Translations under genes and position numbers: made by a program
DNA from: Paludibacteraceae bacterium
Lineage (GTDB): Bacteria; Bacteroidota; Bacteroidia; Bacteroidales; Paludibacteraceae
Direction of reading: 5' to 3'
Assembly (NCBI GenBank): GCA_017478225.1
Contig: JAFVDX010000002.1
Location: forward strand, 145,485 to 209,484
DNA length: 64,000 bases
Part shown: in pieces, positions 8,777 through 17,250 of the stretch
Position numbering within the stretch: position 1 is the stretch's first letter
How the letters are laid out: every line of letters starts with the position of its first letter
The notes under the pieces: generated by a model
What the model was told of the DNA's origin: nothing
Database searches by the model: none
The model's input: only the letters and a program-made list of their open reading frames with translations

Positions 8777-10213
8777 ATGAAGATTCATTATTTCACCTTG
8801 TTATTTATTGCATTTGTCTGCGTATTTTCTGCCTGCTCAGGCGGTGACAATTATCGTGAACCTAAGTCGGAGGAAGACCTCTCTGGACTTGTTTTATCAG
8901 TCACCAATGGTAGTTTTTACCAACAGAAATATGAGAATCGCGCCGATGTACAACTTTTCCTCACTTCCAACGAAGCGGATGGAGTGCAGGCTGTGCGGCA
9001 AGGTCACGCCGATGTCTATGTGAGCGACGAAGTGATGCTCACCAAGGCAGATTTGAGACGTTTAGGGATGAAAAAGGCTTTTGTAGGCGATGAGGTTTTC
9101 GATGTGGCATTTGCAATAAAGAAAGGTAACACTGAATTAGCCAGCCAACTCAACGCTTTCCTTGCCTCTGCCCCTTTGGGTGACATTATCAATCATTGGA
9201 TTAACGAAGGCCCTTATGTAGATGAACCTGCTTATACTATTCCTGAAGGTGCCAAACCATTTCGCTGTGTGTGTGGCGTAAATATAGCCCCAATCAGTTA
9301 TGTGGGCGAAGGCGGCAAGTGGCAGGGGTTGGATGCCGATATCTTACGGCGTTTTGCGCACTCAATAGGCAGACCCTTTGAAATGCAGTTTATGGATGTC
9401 GGCTCGTCTATCATGGCTATCAACACCGGCAAGGCAGATATATTCTCAGGCTCTCTCTTTATAACGGAAGAACGCCTGAAATCAGTGGATTTTTCCGTTC
9501 CATACTATAAATGTCACCCAGGCTATTTTATTGTGGACAGGTCGGGAGAAGCACGCATGAGTTTGGGTGAGCGCATTCAAATGAATTTTATTAAGGAGAA
9601 CCGCTTCAAACTTATCCTTGATGGTCTTGTCGAGACTATCAAGATAACGCTCTTCTCTATCCTCTTAGGCACCGTCCTTGGTATAGGTGTATGCGTCTGT
9701 CGTCGTTCAAAGCGCAGATGGGTTCGCGGAATGGCTGACCTCTACGGAGATTTTATCAACGGTATCCCAACGCTCGTCTTACTGCTTATTTTGTTCTATG
9801 TGGTCTTTGCCAACAGCGGCATGAGTGCTTCGTTGGTTGCCATCGTAGCATTTGCTATGTGCTTTGCATCCTCGGCGGGAAATATCTTTGACACCTCAAT
9901 ATCGTCTGTACCCCAAGGACAGACCGAAGCCGGTCTGAGTCTTGGTTTCACGCCCTTCAAGACCTTCATGGGCATCGTATTCCCTCAGGCGTTGCGCAAA
10001 GGGCTGCCGCTCTACACGGGCGAATGTATCTCACTGCTGAAGAACACCTCTATCGTGGGGTATATCGCTATCGCCGACCTGACGCGTGCCAGTGACCTCA
10101 TCCGTTCCCGTACGTTCGATGCACTCATCCCGTTGCTTGTCATCACGATCATCTATTTCATCCTCGCTTGGCTCATTCGCAAAACCCTCAGCCTGTGCCT
10201 GCTGCGTAAATAA
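8777..10213 (+). CDS. Amino-acid ABC transporter: fused solute-binding lipoprotein and permease
   Basis: 478 residues. A lipoprotein signal (FVCVFSACSGG, Cys near residue 15) is followed by a periplasmic binding region of SBP_bac_3 type (residues about 35-260, e.g. IFSGSLFITEERLKSVDFSVPYY split by the usual loops). Residues about 270-478 form a HisM/GlnP permease: MTDs and the EAA-like loop TEAGLSLGFTPFKTFMGIVFPQALRKGLP. Such fusions import polar amino acids such as glutamine. An ATP-binding partner is not adjacent: the next gene of that type is at 15871, on the same strand, 5.7 kb away beyond accessory genes. In relatives these two genes are usually neighbours, so the gap is probably an insertion. 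Confidence 0.85.
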   Translation: MKIHYFTLLFIAFVCVFSACSGGDNYREPKSEEDLSGLVLSVTNGSFYQQKYENRADVQLFLTSNEADGVQAVRQGHADVYVSDEVMLTKADLRRLGMKKAFVGDEVFDVAFAIKKGNTELASQLNAFLASAPLGDIINHWINEGPYVDEPAYTIPEGAKPFRCVCGVNIAPISYVGEGGKWQGLDADILRRFAHSIGRPFEMQFMDVGSSIMAINTGKADIFSGSLFITEERLKSVDFSVPYYKCHPGYFIVDRSGEARMSLGERIQMNFIKENRFKLILDGLVETIKITLFSILLGTVLGIGVCVCRRSKRRWVRGMADLYGDFINGIPTLVLLLILFYVVFANSGMSASLVAIVAFAMCFASSAGNIFDTSISSVPQGQTEAGLSLGFTPFKTFMGIVFPQALRKGLPLYTGECISLLKNTSIVGYIAIADLTRASDLIRSRTFDALIPLLVITIIYFILAWLIRKTLSLCLLRK

Positions 10214-10279
10214 ATGCCACACCACAAATACCAAAACGCCCTAACAATCGCCCACACGAAAACGATTTTCGCAAATATA

Positions 10280-10311
10280 TTTGCATAAATCAAAGAAAAG
10301 CAGTAACTTTG
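10280..10311 (+). promoter_or_regulatory. Promoter before leader copy 1 and the KilA-N gene
   Basis: TTTG at 10280-10283 and TAACTTTG at 10304-10311, 20 bp apart. Confidence 0.65.
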
Positions 10312-10403
10312 CAGCGATTATTTGGAACGCGGTCGTCCTCGCCCGCAACCAAAACAAAAACATGTAATAACAGATTTGTTATATAGAAGCAGAAAGTTGC
10401 AAA
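10312..10403 (+). promoter_or_regulatory. Conserved 5' leader repeat, copy 1
   Basis: Directly follows the -7 element. It contains GGAACGCGGTCGTCCTCGCC, then CGCAACCAAAACAAAAACAT, then GTAATAACAG-ATTTGTTATATAGAAG, closing with a small hairpin (ATAAC...GTTAT). The same leader follows promoters at 14547 and 39120. The segment ends with GAAAGTTGCAAA (10392-10403), a motif found after three further promoters in the window. Confidence 0.6.
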
Positions 10404-10411
10404 GATAAAAT

Positions 10412-11252
10412 ATGGCCAATACGCTGAACGTACAAAGAACCGAGATAACAATTATTAAAGTTCATGCAGAAGACTACATCTGTCTGACAGACATGTTAAA
10501 AGCAAAGGACGGTGATTTCTTTGTGACTGACTGGCTGCGTAACCGAAACACATTGGAATACATTGGTATTTGGGAGAAAGTTAATAACCCCGATTTTAAT
10601 TATGGCGAATTCGCCACAATTAGAAATAACGCAGGTCTCAATAACTTCAAAATCAGTGTCAAAGAGTTTGTTGAGCGCACGGGTGCGATCTGCTTGCAAG
10701 CAAAAGCTGGTCGTTATGGCGGAACTTACGCGCATAAGGACATTGCTTTTGAGTTTGCCATGTGGATTAGTCCTACATTCAAATTCTATATCGTACGCGA
10801 CTACCAGCAACTCAAGGAGAAAGAGCAAATATCATTAAATTGGTCTGTTAAACGCGAGTTGGCAAAGATTAAATTGGTCTGTTAAACGCGAGTTGGCAAA
10901 GATTAATTATCATATCCATACGGACGCTATCAAGGAGCACCTTGTGCCGCAGGAGATTGACACATACCATCGTTCGCTCATCTATGCCAACGAAGCCGAT
11001 GTGCTCAATGTAGCGTTATTCGGAATGACCGCCAAAGAATGGCGTAACGCCCACCCGGAGGACAAAGGTAATATACGCGACTACGCAACGATTAACTAGT
11101 TGATTTGTTTGAGCAACATGGAGAACCTGAATGCGGTCTTTATACATGAAGGCATGCCGCAAGGCGAACGCCTCCAGAAACTCATCCAGATAGCCATCCA
11201 GCAAATGACCGTGTTAGAGAATGTAGAAAGCAAGCATATTTTGAAAGGATGA
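10412..11252 (+). pseudogene. KilA-N domain protein, broken by a 34-bp duplication and an amber codon
   Basis: The first 140 residues form a KilA-N domain (phage-type DNA-binding module): ICLTDMLKAKDGDF, DWLRNRNTLEYIGIWE, GRYGGTYAHKDIAFEFAMWI. At 10837-10904 a perfect 34-bp tandem duplication shifts the frame and ends the protein at 10885. If one copy is removed, the frame continues as NYHIHTDAIKEHLVP ... GMTAKEWR to a TAG at 11097-11099, and beyond it in the same frame with LICLSNMENLNAVFIHEGMP up to a TGA at 11250-11252. A Gln codon is expected where the TAG stands. Without these two lesions the protein would be about 270 residues, normal for the family. Carries a mobile-element flavour and stands in the accessory island. 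Confidence 0.85.
10837..10904 (+). repeat. Perfect 34-bp tandem duplication
   Basis: Positions 10837-10870 and 10871-10904 are identical. 34 is not a multiple of 3, so the duplication inactivates the KilA-N reading frame. It looks recent since no base differs. Confidence 0.95.
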
Positions 11253-11387
11253 TTCCTTGTCATTTATAATTCGGCCACTGACGGTGGACGATTGATGGGT
11301 ATCGCCACGTACCATAGCAGTAGCGAACTACCGGAAGCATACAAAAATATCTTACCCTCTGCCGAGGAATTAAGAAAACTCTTATAA
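11253..11387 (+). pseudogene. Short orphan reading frame after the KilA-N gene
   Basis: In the same frame as the KilA-N gene after its TGA, 44 codons encode FLVIYNSATDGGRLMGIATY and a segment ending PSAEELRKLL before a TAA at 11385-11387. There is no start codon at its head. It may be the tail of a lost neighbouring gene or of a longer KilA-N variant. I do not recognise the family. Confidence 0.35.
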
Positions 11388-11426
11388 GACATCGTCCCTC
11401 TCCAAAGACGTTAAATTGGAGAAAGA

Positions 11427-11674
11427 CAGCGCAAAGCGTTGCGCTAATTAAATAAAAATAAAGCATTACTATTATTTCGTGTCAACCGAAAACCGCTGCA
11501 AACTGTTAAGGAATAAGACGCAGAAATAATAAGCGATAAGTGTACCTGCAATAGGTATGCCTATTAGCCTTTGATAATAGATGCTCACTCATGGTGAGTT
11601 TCTTAAAAGGCTAATCAGGTTCCTTTGCAGCGGTGCCTTGGTGACACGATAAGAAACTCACTTTTCTTATTGTG
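11427..11674 (+). ncRNA. Candidate structured RNA, family 1, copy A
   Basis: Lies in the 330-bp gap before the methyltransferase. Starts with hairpin CAGCGC-AAA-GCGTTG and a conserved block AGCATTACTATTATTTCG. Helix P1: CCGCTGCAAA (11493-11502) with TTTGCAGCGG (11624-11633). Helix P2: TTAGCCTTT (11564-11572) with AAAGGCTAA (11606-11614). A 3' hairpin CACGATAAG (11645-11653) / CTTATTGTG (11666-11674). The strand GTGAGTTTCTTA (11594-11605) is perfectly complementary to 11650-11661, which would make a pseudoknot or a switch with the 3' hairpin. The copy at 18130-18375 keeps all these helices with different bases. No known Rfam family comes to mind. The strand is taken from the downstream genes. 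Confidence 0.65.
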
Positions 11675-11682
11675 TATGTACG

Positions 11683-11715
11683 GATTGATAGTTTTGCGTT
11701 AAACAACTATCAATC
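11683..11715 (+). repeat. Inverted repeat at the methyltransferase start
   Basis: GATTGATAGT (11683-11692) and ACTATCAATC (11706-11715) form a 10-bp perfect stem that ends one base before the ATG at 11717. The same hairpin recurs at 18465-18496 ahead of the truncated DUF262 gene. It could sequester the start region or be an operator. Confidence 0.6.
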
Positions 11716-11716
11716 T

Positions 11717-12838
11717 ATGGCAAAAGCAGACCTTAAACAAGCAAAAGTAGCTAAGCAAGACGAGTTCTACACGCAATTAGTGGATATAGAAAAGGAACTC
11801 AAATACTACAAGCAACACTTTCAAGGAAAAGTGGTATTATGTAATTGTGACGACCCGTACGAAAGTAATTTCTTCAAGTACTTTGCCTTGAACTTTAACG
11901 CACTCGGTTTGAAAAAACTGATTGCTACTTGTTATAATGGTTCTCCTGTTTCCGGCAATGAGTTGTTACTGGATTTTGGCGATACAGTAGATGATCCCAA
12001 GAAAATTGCTTATAAAGTAGAAATAACAGAAGTTACAGATGTAAATGGAGATGGAGCAATTAATCTTGCTGATGTAAAGTACCTCATGCAAAATGATAGG
12101 AACGTTATTTCCATACTAAAAGGAAATGGCGATTTTCGTTCTCAAGAATGTATTGAATTATTGAAAGAAGCAGATATAGTAGTTACTAATCCTCCATTTT
12201 CTTTGTTCCGGGAATATATCGCGCAACTTGTAAAATACGATAAGAAATTCATTATTATTGGCAATCAAAATGCTATTACATATAAAGAGTGTTTCCAGTT
12301 AATTAAAGAAAATAAAATGTGGTTAGGGGCAAGTGTACATAGCGGGGATAGAGAGTTTAAAATACCTCCAACATACGAAGTCCGTTCAAAATCCTTACGT
12401 GTTGATGAAAATGGGAATAGATATATTCGAGTAGTGGGTATAAGATGGTTTACTAATTTAGACTATCCTCAACGCCACGAGGAGTTAGTTTTATATAAAC
12501 ATTACAGCCCAGAAGAATATCCTAAATATGATAATTATGATGCAATAAATATTAATAAATCAAGCGACATTCCATGTGATTACGATGGATATATGGGCGT
12601 ACCTATTACTTTTATGGACAAATATAACCCAGACCAATTTGAAATAATAGGTCAAGGACAAGGAAATTTATATAGAGAACTTACCCCATATGGTTTAAAA
12701 CAAGATTTTGTAGATAATTATTATGCTAATGGAGGAAAGGGATCAATTAAAGCAGACCATCCTGTTTTGGGATACTATAACAATAAAGGAATTGCAACAA
12801 TCCCATATATGAGAATAATTATCCGTCGCAAAAAATAG
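11717..12838 (+). CDS. EcoRI-family adenine-specific DNA methyltransferase
   Basis: About 373 residues. The start at 11717 (MAKADLKQAKVAKQDEFYTQ) is preferred over 11672, which would lie within the RNA element. Landmarks of the EcoRI methylase family are KQDEFYTQ, VVLCNCDDPYESNFFKYF (SAM-binding motif region) and the catalytic motif IV VVTNPPFSLFREY. Near residue 115 there is VNGDGAINLADVKYLMQN, a calcium-loop/dockerin-like stretch seen in some relatives. It would methylate adenine in a short palindromic site. No EcoRI-like nuclease follows; instead a DUF262-HNH gene starts 6 bp downstream, so the two probably form one operon with modification and restriction-like roles. Confidence 0.85.
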   Translation: MAKADLKQAKVAKQDEFYTQLVDIEKELKYYKQHFQGKVVLCNCDDPYESNFFKYFALNFNALGLKKLIATCYNGSPVSGNELLLDFGDTVDDPKKIAYKVEITEVTDVNGDGAINLADVKYLMQNDRNVISILKGNGDFRSQECIELLKEADIVVTNPPFSLFREYIAQLVKYDKKFIIIGNQNAITYKECFQLIKENKMWLGASVHSGDREFKIPPTYEVRSKSLRVDENGNRYIRVVGIRWFTNLDYPQRHEELVLYKHYSPEEYPKYDNYDAININKSSDIPCDYDGYMGVPITFMDKYNPDQFEIIGQGQGNLYRELTPYGLKQDFVDNYYANGGKGSIKADHPVLGYYNNKGIATIPYMRIIIRRKK

Positions 12839-12844
12839 AAAGCC

Positions 12845-13996
12845 ATGAAAATAGAATTACATAAAATTACCGTTCGCGAGCTTACAGAAGACTACGTGGA
12901 CAATCAGGAAGCGGGCGTGAAAGCCTATGGTGGTAAGTTAGACGTGCGTCCGCCGTTTCAGCGAGAGTTCGTCTATAGCGACAAGGAGCGTGACGCGGTA
13001 ATTGACACCATTACGCAAGATTTTCCGCTCAATGTGATGTATTGGTCGGTAAACGATGACGGTACTTTTGAAATCATAGACGGTCAGCAACGCACGGTTT
13101 CTATTTGTCAATATGTAAATGGCGACTTTGCGCACTTGTTCCGATATTTCGACAATCTCACCAAAGAGGAGAAAGAACAGATTCTCAACTACGAACTCTA
13201 TATCTACCGCTGCACGGGAACGGACACGGAGAAACTCAAGTGGTTCAAGACCATCAATATTGCCGGCAAGAAACTCACCAACCAAGAGTTGCTAAATGCC
13301 GTCTATGCTTCGCCGTGGCTGAGTGATGCCAAGCGGTATTTCTCCAAATCCAACTGCGGCGCATATCTTATGGGCAATAAATACCTTACCGGTTCGCCTA
13401 TTCAGCAGGATTATTTGGAGACCGTGCTGCGTTGGGCTGCCGACTGCTCTGGAACGCGGTCGTCCTCGCCCGCAACAAACAACGGCATGCGGACGGGGAC
13501 GTCCGCGTTCCCAATAACTATTGAGCAATATATGGCTCAACACTCCATCAAAGATACTGACGCTACGGCTCTTTGGCTCTATTTCCAACAAGTCATCAAT
13601 TGGGTGCAAGCCAAATTCAAATACCGCTCTGTGATGAAAGGCGTGGATTGGGGTGCTATCTACAATAAATATGGGCAGGAACACATTAACATCGAGGAAA
13701 TGGAGCATCGCATCTCTGCACTAATCCAAGACTCCGATGTCGGCAATCAGAAAGGCATTTATTGGTATGTGTTTGATGCCGATGAGCGGCACTTGCAAAT
13801 CCGCGCGTTTGACGGAAACACCAAGCGTCGCCAGTATGAGAAACAGAAGGGTATCTGTCCTATTTGCGGCAAGCATTTCGAGATAGAGCAGATGGAAGCC
13901 GACCACATAACCCCATGGTCGCAGGGCGGTCACACCACGCCGGATAACTGCCAGATGTTATGCCGCGATTGTAACAGGCGCAAAAGCAGCAAGTAA
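12845..13996 (+). CDS. DUF262 (GmrS-like) protein with C-terminal HNH nuclease, copy 1
   Basis: 383 residues. N-terminal DUF262 domain: VRPPFQREFVYSDKERDAVI and the nucleotide-sensing motif IIDGQQRTVSI (about residues 78-88), then INIAGKKLTNQELLNAVY. The C-terminus is a classical HNH zinc-supported nuclease: CPICGKHFEIEQMEADHITP and DNCQMLCRDCNRRKSSK. The DUF262+HNH layout is shared with type IV restriction enzymes of the GmrSD kind and several defence genes. Residues about 203-223 (GTRSSSPATNNGMRTGTSAF) are encoded by a 61-bp palindromic insertion that keeps the frame. It is the second gene of the methyltransferase operon and ends 20 bp before a terminator. Confidence 0.88.
   Translation: MKIELHKITVRELTEDYVDNQEAGVKAYGGKLDVRPPFQREFVYSDKERDAVIDTITQDFPLNVMYWSVNDDGTFEIIDGQQRTVSICQYVNGDFAHLFRYFDNLTKEEKEQILNYELYIYRCTGTDTEKLKWFKTINIAGKKLTNQELLNAVYASPWLSDAKRYFSKSNCGAYLMGNKYLTGSPIQQDYLETVLRWAADCSGTRSSSPATNNGMRTGTSAFPITIEQYMAQHSIKDTDATALWLYFQQVINWVQAKFKYRSVMKGVDWGAIYNKYGQEHINIEEMEHRISALIQDSDVGNQKGIYWYVFDADERHLQIRAFDGNTKRRQYEKQKGICPICGKHFEIEQMEADHITPWSQGGHTTPDNCQMLCRDCNRRKSSK
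13451..13511. repeat. 61-bp palindromic element inserted in frame in DUF262 copy 1
   Basis: Left arm GGAACGCGGTCGTCCTCGCC-CGCA and right arm TGCGGACGGGGACGTCCGCG-TTCC match at 21 of 24 positions around a 13-nt centre. The same element, also 61 bp, is at 19087-19147 in the paralogue, and half copies stand in the leaders at 10324 and 14567. Confidence 0.8.
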
Positions 13997-14016
13997 GTTT
14001 TGATTTTAATAATAGG

Positions 14017-14047
14017 ACAAACGGGTGTTAAAAGCCCGCTTGTTTTT
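14017..14047 (+). terminator. Rho-independent terminator after the methyltransferase-DUF262 operon
   Basis: ACAA-a-CGGG and CCCG-c-TTGT form a stem around a 9-nt loop, followed by a T run. Confidence 0.75.
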
Positions 14048-14114
14048 ATGTCTGGGAGTGGCGCGAGAGTGGCTAATTGACCGCTACAATTTGGTCGGTT
14101 GCCATATTTGCCCG

Positions 14115-14445
14115 AATCTTAATAATCGTACATTTTCCCGCTTACCTGCCGTGTACGAGAGACTTACGGGACGCTGACGAGAGGATAGACCACAGGATAC
14201 TGACGAGATACCGTGCTGAAATCTTAATAATCGTACATTTTTCGGGGCGGAAATGGGCTTTTTTTGAGTTGGTCATGTCTCGGTCATCTCCCTGTCTTCT
14301 CGGCTTAAAGGAGTTCTATGTTTGCCCTGCGAACTCGCGCGGCGCACTTACTCCTTGAATGTCCACAGGACACTCCTGCGGTGCGCCTTAATCGCTTCAT
14401 GCTCATCGCTCGGTTGAGAGCCTTGTTTGCCATAATCTTAATAAT
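14115..14445. repeat. Dispersed AATCTTAATAAT repeats in a gene-free stretch
   Basis: AATCTTAATAAT occurs at 14115-14126, 14220-14231 and 14434-14445, and again at 19744-19755. The first two are followed by the same CGTACATTTTTC-like tail. Between them, 14336-14386 contains an imperfect palindrome with outer arms GGCGCAC/GTGCGCC. No convincing gene lies in 14048-14523; this may be decayed sequence. Confidence 0.5.
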
Positions 14446-14523
14446 TGGATACTTTTACGATGCCTAAATTTAGCCCCTAAATCAAGTAATTTTACAATTA
14501 GTAACAATTTTATTACTAATTTT

Positions 14524-14554
14524 CTTGTTAGTTTCATTTTTTTTCGTACCTTTG
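14524..14554 (+). promoter_or_regulatory. Promoter before leader copy 2
   Basis: CTTG at 14524-14527 and TACCTTTG at 14547-14554, 19 bp apart. Confidence 0.6.
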
Positions 14555-14643
14555 CAGCCATCATTTGAAACGCGGTAGGCTTGCCGGTCCTCGCCCGCAA
14601 CCAAAACAAAAACATGTAATAACAGAATTTGTTATATAGAAGC
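14555..14643 (+). promoter_or_regulatory. Conserved 5' leader repeat, copy 2
   Basis: Begins GCAGCCATCATTTGAAACGC and continues with CCTCGCCCGCAACCAAAAC, AAAAACATGTAATAACAG and AATTTGTTATATAGAAG. It differs from copy 1 by a 12-nt insertion in the GC-rich part. It ends 20 bp before the ATPase ATG. Confidence 0.6.
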
Positions 14644-14663
14644 GGATTTTGAAATAAAGCCTT

Positions 14664-15797
14664 ATGAATACACCTTTTGTATATGGCGTAGCAGCGGAGG
14701 GAATGTACTTCACAGACCGCGAGAAAGAGACCTTCCGGCTGACCATGAATTTTGAGAACGGGCTCAATACCATCATCATTTCTCCGCGCCGATGGGGCAA
14801 GACTTCGCTGGTTAACAAAGTGGCAGAGCAAATGAAGAACCATTCCGAAATTCGCATTGTACGGATGGATGCTTTCTCTGTACGCACACCGGAGGATTTC
14901 TACCGGATGTTTGCTACGGAAATCATCAAACAGACTGCTACACGTGTTGAGGAATGGATGGAGAATGCCAAACGCTTTCTCAGTTCATTAGTTCCTGTCG
15001 TAACGATGTCGGCTGACCCGCTTAACCCCGTCTCGTTCAGTCTCAAAAGCGTGGTTTCCAACTACGGTGAAGAGGCACTTACACTTCCGGAACGGATTGC
15101 CAAAGAGAAAAACATCCATATCATCATCTGTATTGATGAGTTCCAGCAAATAGGTGAACTGAACGATTCCGTTACGTTCCAAAAGAAACTGCGCTCTGTT
15201 TGGCAACACCAACACTCTGTCTCTTATTGTCTTTATGGCAGTAAACGTCATCTACTGATGAACATGTTCGGTAGCCGCAGTTATCCGTTTTATAAGTTCG
15301 GCGATATGATCTTTCTGGAGCGAATACCCATTCAGTATTGGTACGAATATATCCAGAAGCGTTTCGAGCAAGCCGGCAAAAACATCTCATCTGAAATAAT
15401 AGATCAGATTTACGCCTATGTAGATGGCAACTCTTCGTATGTGCAGCAACTGAGTTGGCTGGTATGGGCACGCACGACCAACGAAGTAAATGAGGAGATA
15501 TTAGCCGATGCCCAACAGGATCTGCTTAACCAAAACCATGCTTTGTTTATGGAGCAGATGAACGGACTTACCCAATACCAAATACGTTTTGTGCGGGCTG
15601 TCATGGATGGGAAGGCACTTGAGATAAACCGCAAAGACACCATTGAGGAGTACGAATTAGGCAGTTCCGCCAACATTGCAACCATCAAAAAAGCCTTGCA
15701 AAAGAAGGAACTGGTTGAAATCGAAGGGAAAGACATTCATTTCTCAGACCCGATTTTTATTCATTGGCTCCACAGAAATTCGCATTTTTTGTCCTGA
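14664..15797 (+). CDS. AAA ATPase (archaeal-type ATPase_2 family)
   Basis: 377 residues. Walker A is ISPRRWGKTSL near residue 35; the Walker B region is HIIICIDEFQQIGEL near residue 155; sensor-like segment YCLYGSKRH follows; the C-terminal winged-helix part reads ANIATIKKALQKKELVEIEG and FSDPIFIHWL. This is the standing of the multi-copy ATPase_2/DUF4143-like proteins common in Bacteroidota. They lack a firm function; some are linked with toxin-antitoxin or mobile DNA. It has its own promoter and leader, shared in sequence with the KilA-N gene. It lies between the permease and the ATPase of the presumed amino-acid transporter. Confidence 0.8.
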   Translation: MNTPFVYGVAAEGMYFTDREKETFRLTMNFENGLNTIIISPRRWGKTSLVNKVAEQMKNHSEIRIVRMDAFSVRTPEDFYRMFATEIIKQTATRVEEWMENAKRFLSSLVPVVTMSADPLNPVSFSLKSVVSNYGEEALTLPERIAKEKNIHIIICIDEFQQIGELNDSVTFQKKLRSVWQHQHSVSYCLYGSKRHLLMNMFGSRSYPFYKFGDMIFLERIPIQYWYEYIQKRFEQAGKNISSEIIDQIYAYVDGNSSYVQQLSWLVWARTTNEVNEEILADAQQDLLNQNHALFMEQMNGLTQYQIRFVRAVMDGKALEINRKDTIEEYELGSSANIATIKKALQKKELVEIEGKDIHFSDPIFIHWLHRNSHFLS

Positions 15798-15870
15798 TGC
15801 ACTTCTAAATAACAAAATGCCTAAATAAATCATACATCGCACACTCGTACATTCGTAATTCGTAAATCCT

Positions 15871-16941
15871 ATGATAACCATCAATCATCTCAGCAAGACC
15901 TTCATCAATCCTGACGGCTCAAAACTGACCGTCCTCAAGGATGTAAACTGCACCATAGAAAAAGGCGAAGTAATCTCAATCATCGGTCCTTCGGGCACCG
16001 GCAAGAGTACGCTTCTAAGGGCAATCAACATGCTCGAACCGCCCACATCCGGCGAGATCATCGTCAACGGCGAGGATATCACCGCCCGCGGCTATCCGCT
16101 GGACAAATTGCGCCGTAAGATGGGCATGGTCTTCCAGTCATTCAATCTCTTCGAACATAAGACGGTGCTGGAGAATATCACCTACGCCCCGATGCGGCTG
16201 CTGAAAATGCCTGAGGCACAAGCCAAAGAGGAAGCAATGGAACTGCTCAAGAAAGTAGGCATGGCGCAGAAAGCCGATGTCTATCCGTCCTCCCTCTCCG
16301 GCGGACAGAAACAGCGCGTGGCTATCGCCCGTTCGCTTGCCATGCACCCTGATGTAATTCTCTTCGACGAACCCACCTCGGCGCTCGACCCGACGATGGT
16401 AGGTGAAGTGCTCTCCGTCATCCGCCAGTTGGCAAAAAGCGGTTTGACGATGCTGATAGTCACCCACGAGATGCGTTTCGCACGCGATGTGAGTACACGC
16501 ATATTCTTTATGAATGAGGGTGTTATTTATGAGGACGGAACTCCCGAACAGATTTTCGAACACCCTGTGCATAGTGCCACAAAAGCATTTGTCAACCGGA
16601 TTCAGAAACTCGTTTATGAAATTGATAGCGACAACTATGATTTCCTGCAAATTCATACCGACATCAACCGTTTTTGTATCAAATATAATATCACAGGCAA
16701 AGAAGACCTTGCTTATTCGCTACTCAAAGAAATGCTCTTCAACCACTTGCTCACATATCGCCCGCTTACACTGCGTTTGACGCACACCGAACTATCGGGC
16801 GTTACGGCATTGGATTTCATGGTAGAAGGGTTGAACAAATCACCGCTGACAGATGCTGCTCGCGAGTCTATCCGTCCGCAGGTGAAGGAACTCATTGAAG
16901 AAACAACAACTCGAGGTTTTAGAATAAAATTGATATTATAA
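15871..16941 (+). CDS. Amino-acid ABC transporter ATP-binding protein with C-terminal extension
   Basis: 356 residues. Residues 1-245 are a full GlnQ/HisP-type ATPase: Walker [11 protein letters not shown]-loop [11 protein letters not shown], signature LSGGQKQR, Walker [15 protein letters not shown]-loop VTHEM. Residues about 250-356 form an extra domain ([20 protein letters not shown]) that resembles the regulatory or ATP-binding anti-sigma-like tails of some Bacteroidota transporters; I do not know its role. It should energise the binding-protein/permease at 8777-10213. It starts 70 bp after the AAA ATPase with no clear promoter of its own. The only transporter subunit nearby is that one, supporting the pairing. 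Confidence 0.85.
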   Translation: MITINHLSKTFINPDGSKLTVLKDVNCTIEKGEVISIIGPSGTGKSTLLRAINMLEPPTSGEIIVNGEDITARGYPLDKLRRKMGMVFQSFNLFEHKTVLENITYAPMRLLKMPEAQAKEEAMELLKKVGMAQKADVYPSSLSGGQKQRVAIARSLAMHPDVILFDEPTSALDPTMVGEVLSVIRQLAKSGLTMLIVTHEMRFARDVSTRIFFMNEGVIYEDGTPEQIFEHPVHSATKAFVNRIQKLVYEIDSDNYDFLQIHTDINRFCIKYNITGKEDLAYSLLKEMLFNHLLTYRPLTLRLTHTELSGVTALDFMVEGLNKSPLTDAARESIRPQVKELIEETTTRGFRIKLIL

Positions 16942-16943
16942 AT

Positions 16944-17250
16944 AAATACAAGACAATAGATATCAACGAATGGACGCAAGTCGGCGAAGATGAACAGCGC
17001 AGACTTATATTGACATGAGCGGCACGAGACTTGCCAAACTTTACAATGTGTCCTTTGAGGCAGAAAGGGCTAAAGATTAGTTTTTACAGCCCGAACTATA
17101 TTTGAGTTAGGAATTCCCACGCAAAAACTGTATTGTCAGATAACAGATGGCATACGCACCAGTAGTAAGTATGAACTTATTAAAAACAAACACTTCTTCA
17201 CTCGCATCATTGCAGACGAGCCATATCGGCTTCAGGAAAAACAGCCACTA
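16944..17250 (+). pseudogene. Decayed kinase-like gene (TIGR02172-like family)
   Basis: Translated fragments in different frames fit one protein: TIDINEWTQVGED at 16953, then LAKLYNVSFEAERAKD near 17030, then IFELGIPTQKLYCQITDG and YELIKNKHFFTRIIADEPYR near 17100-17230. They correspond in order to the start, the middle and the DLGIPTP/ADEPER region of aminoglycoside-phosphotransferase-like kinases as I remember them. Stops and frame changes separate the pieces and the C-terminal half is missing. The rest of 17251-17424 has a -7 like TAACTTTG at 17297-17304, followed by GAAAGTTGCAAA (17310-17321). Confidence 0.5.

Noticed and set aside
11427..11674. Retron msr-msd or group II intron as explanation for RNA family 1.
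   Set aside because: No reverse transcriptase is within the window and no domain V-like hairpin or intron boundary could be found.
13323..13517. Opposite or shifted frames rich in GRGRPRP-like residues over the 61-bp palindromes (also 19052-19240).
   Set aside because: They are by-products of the GC-rich palindrome read in another frame inside DUF262 and have no start signals or homologous context.
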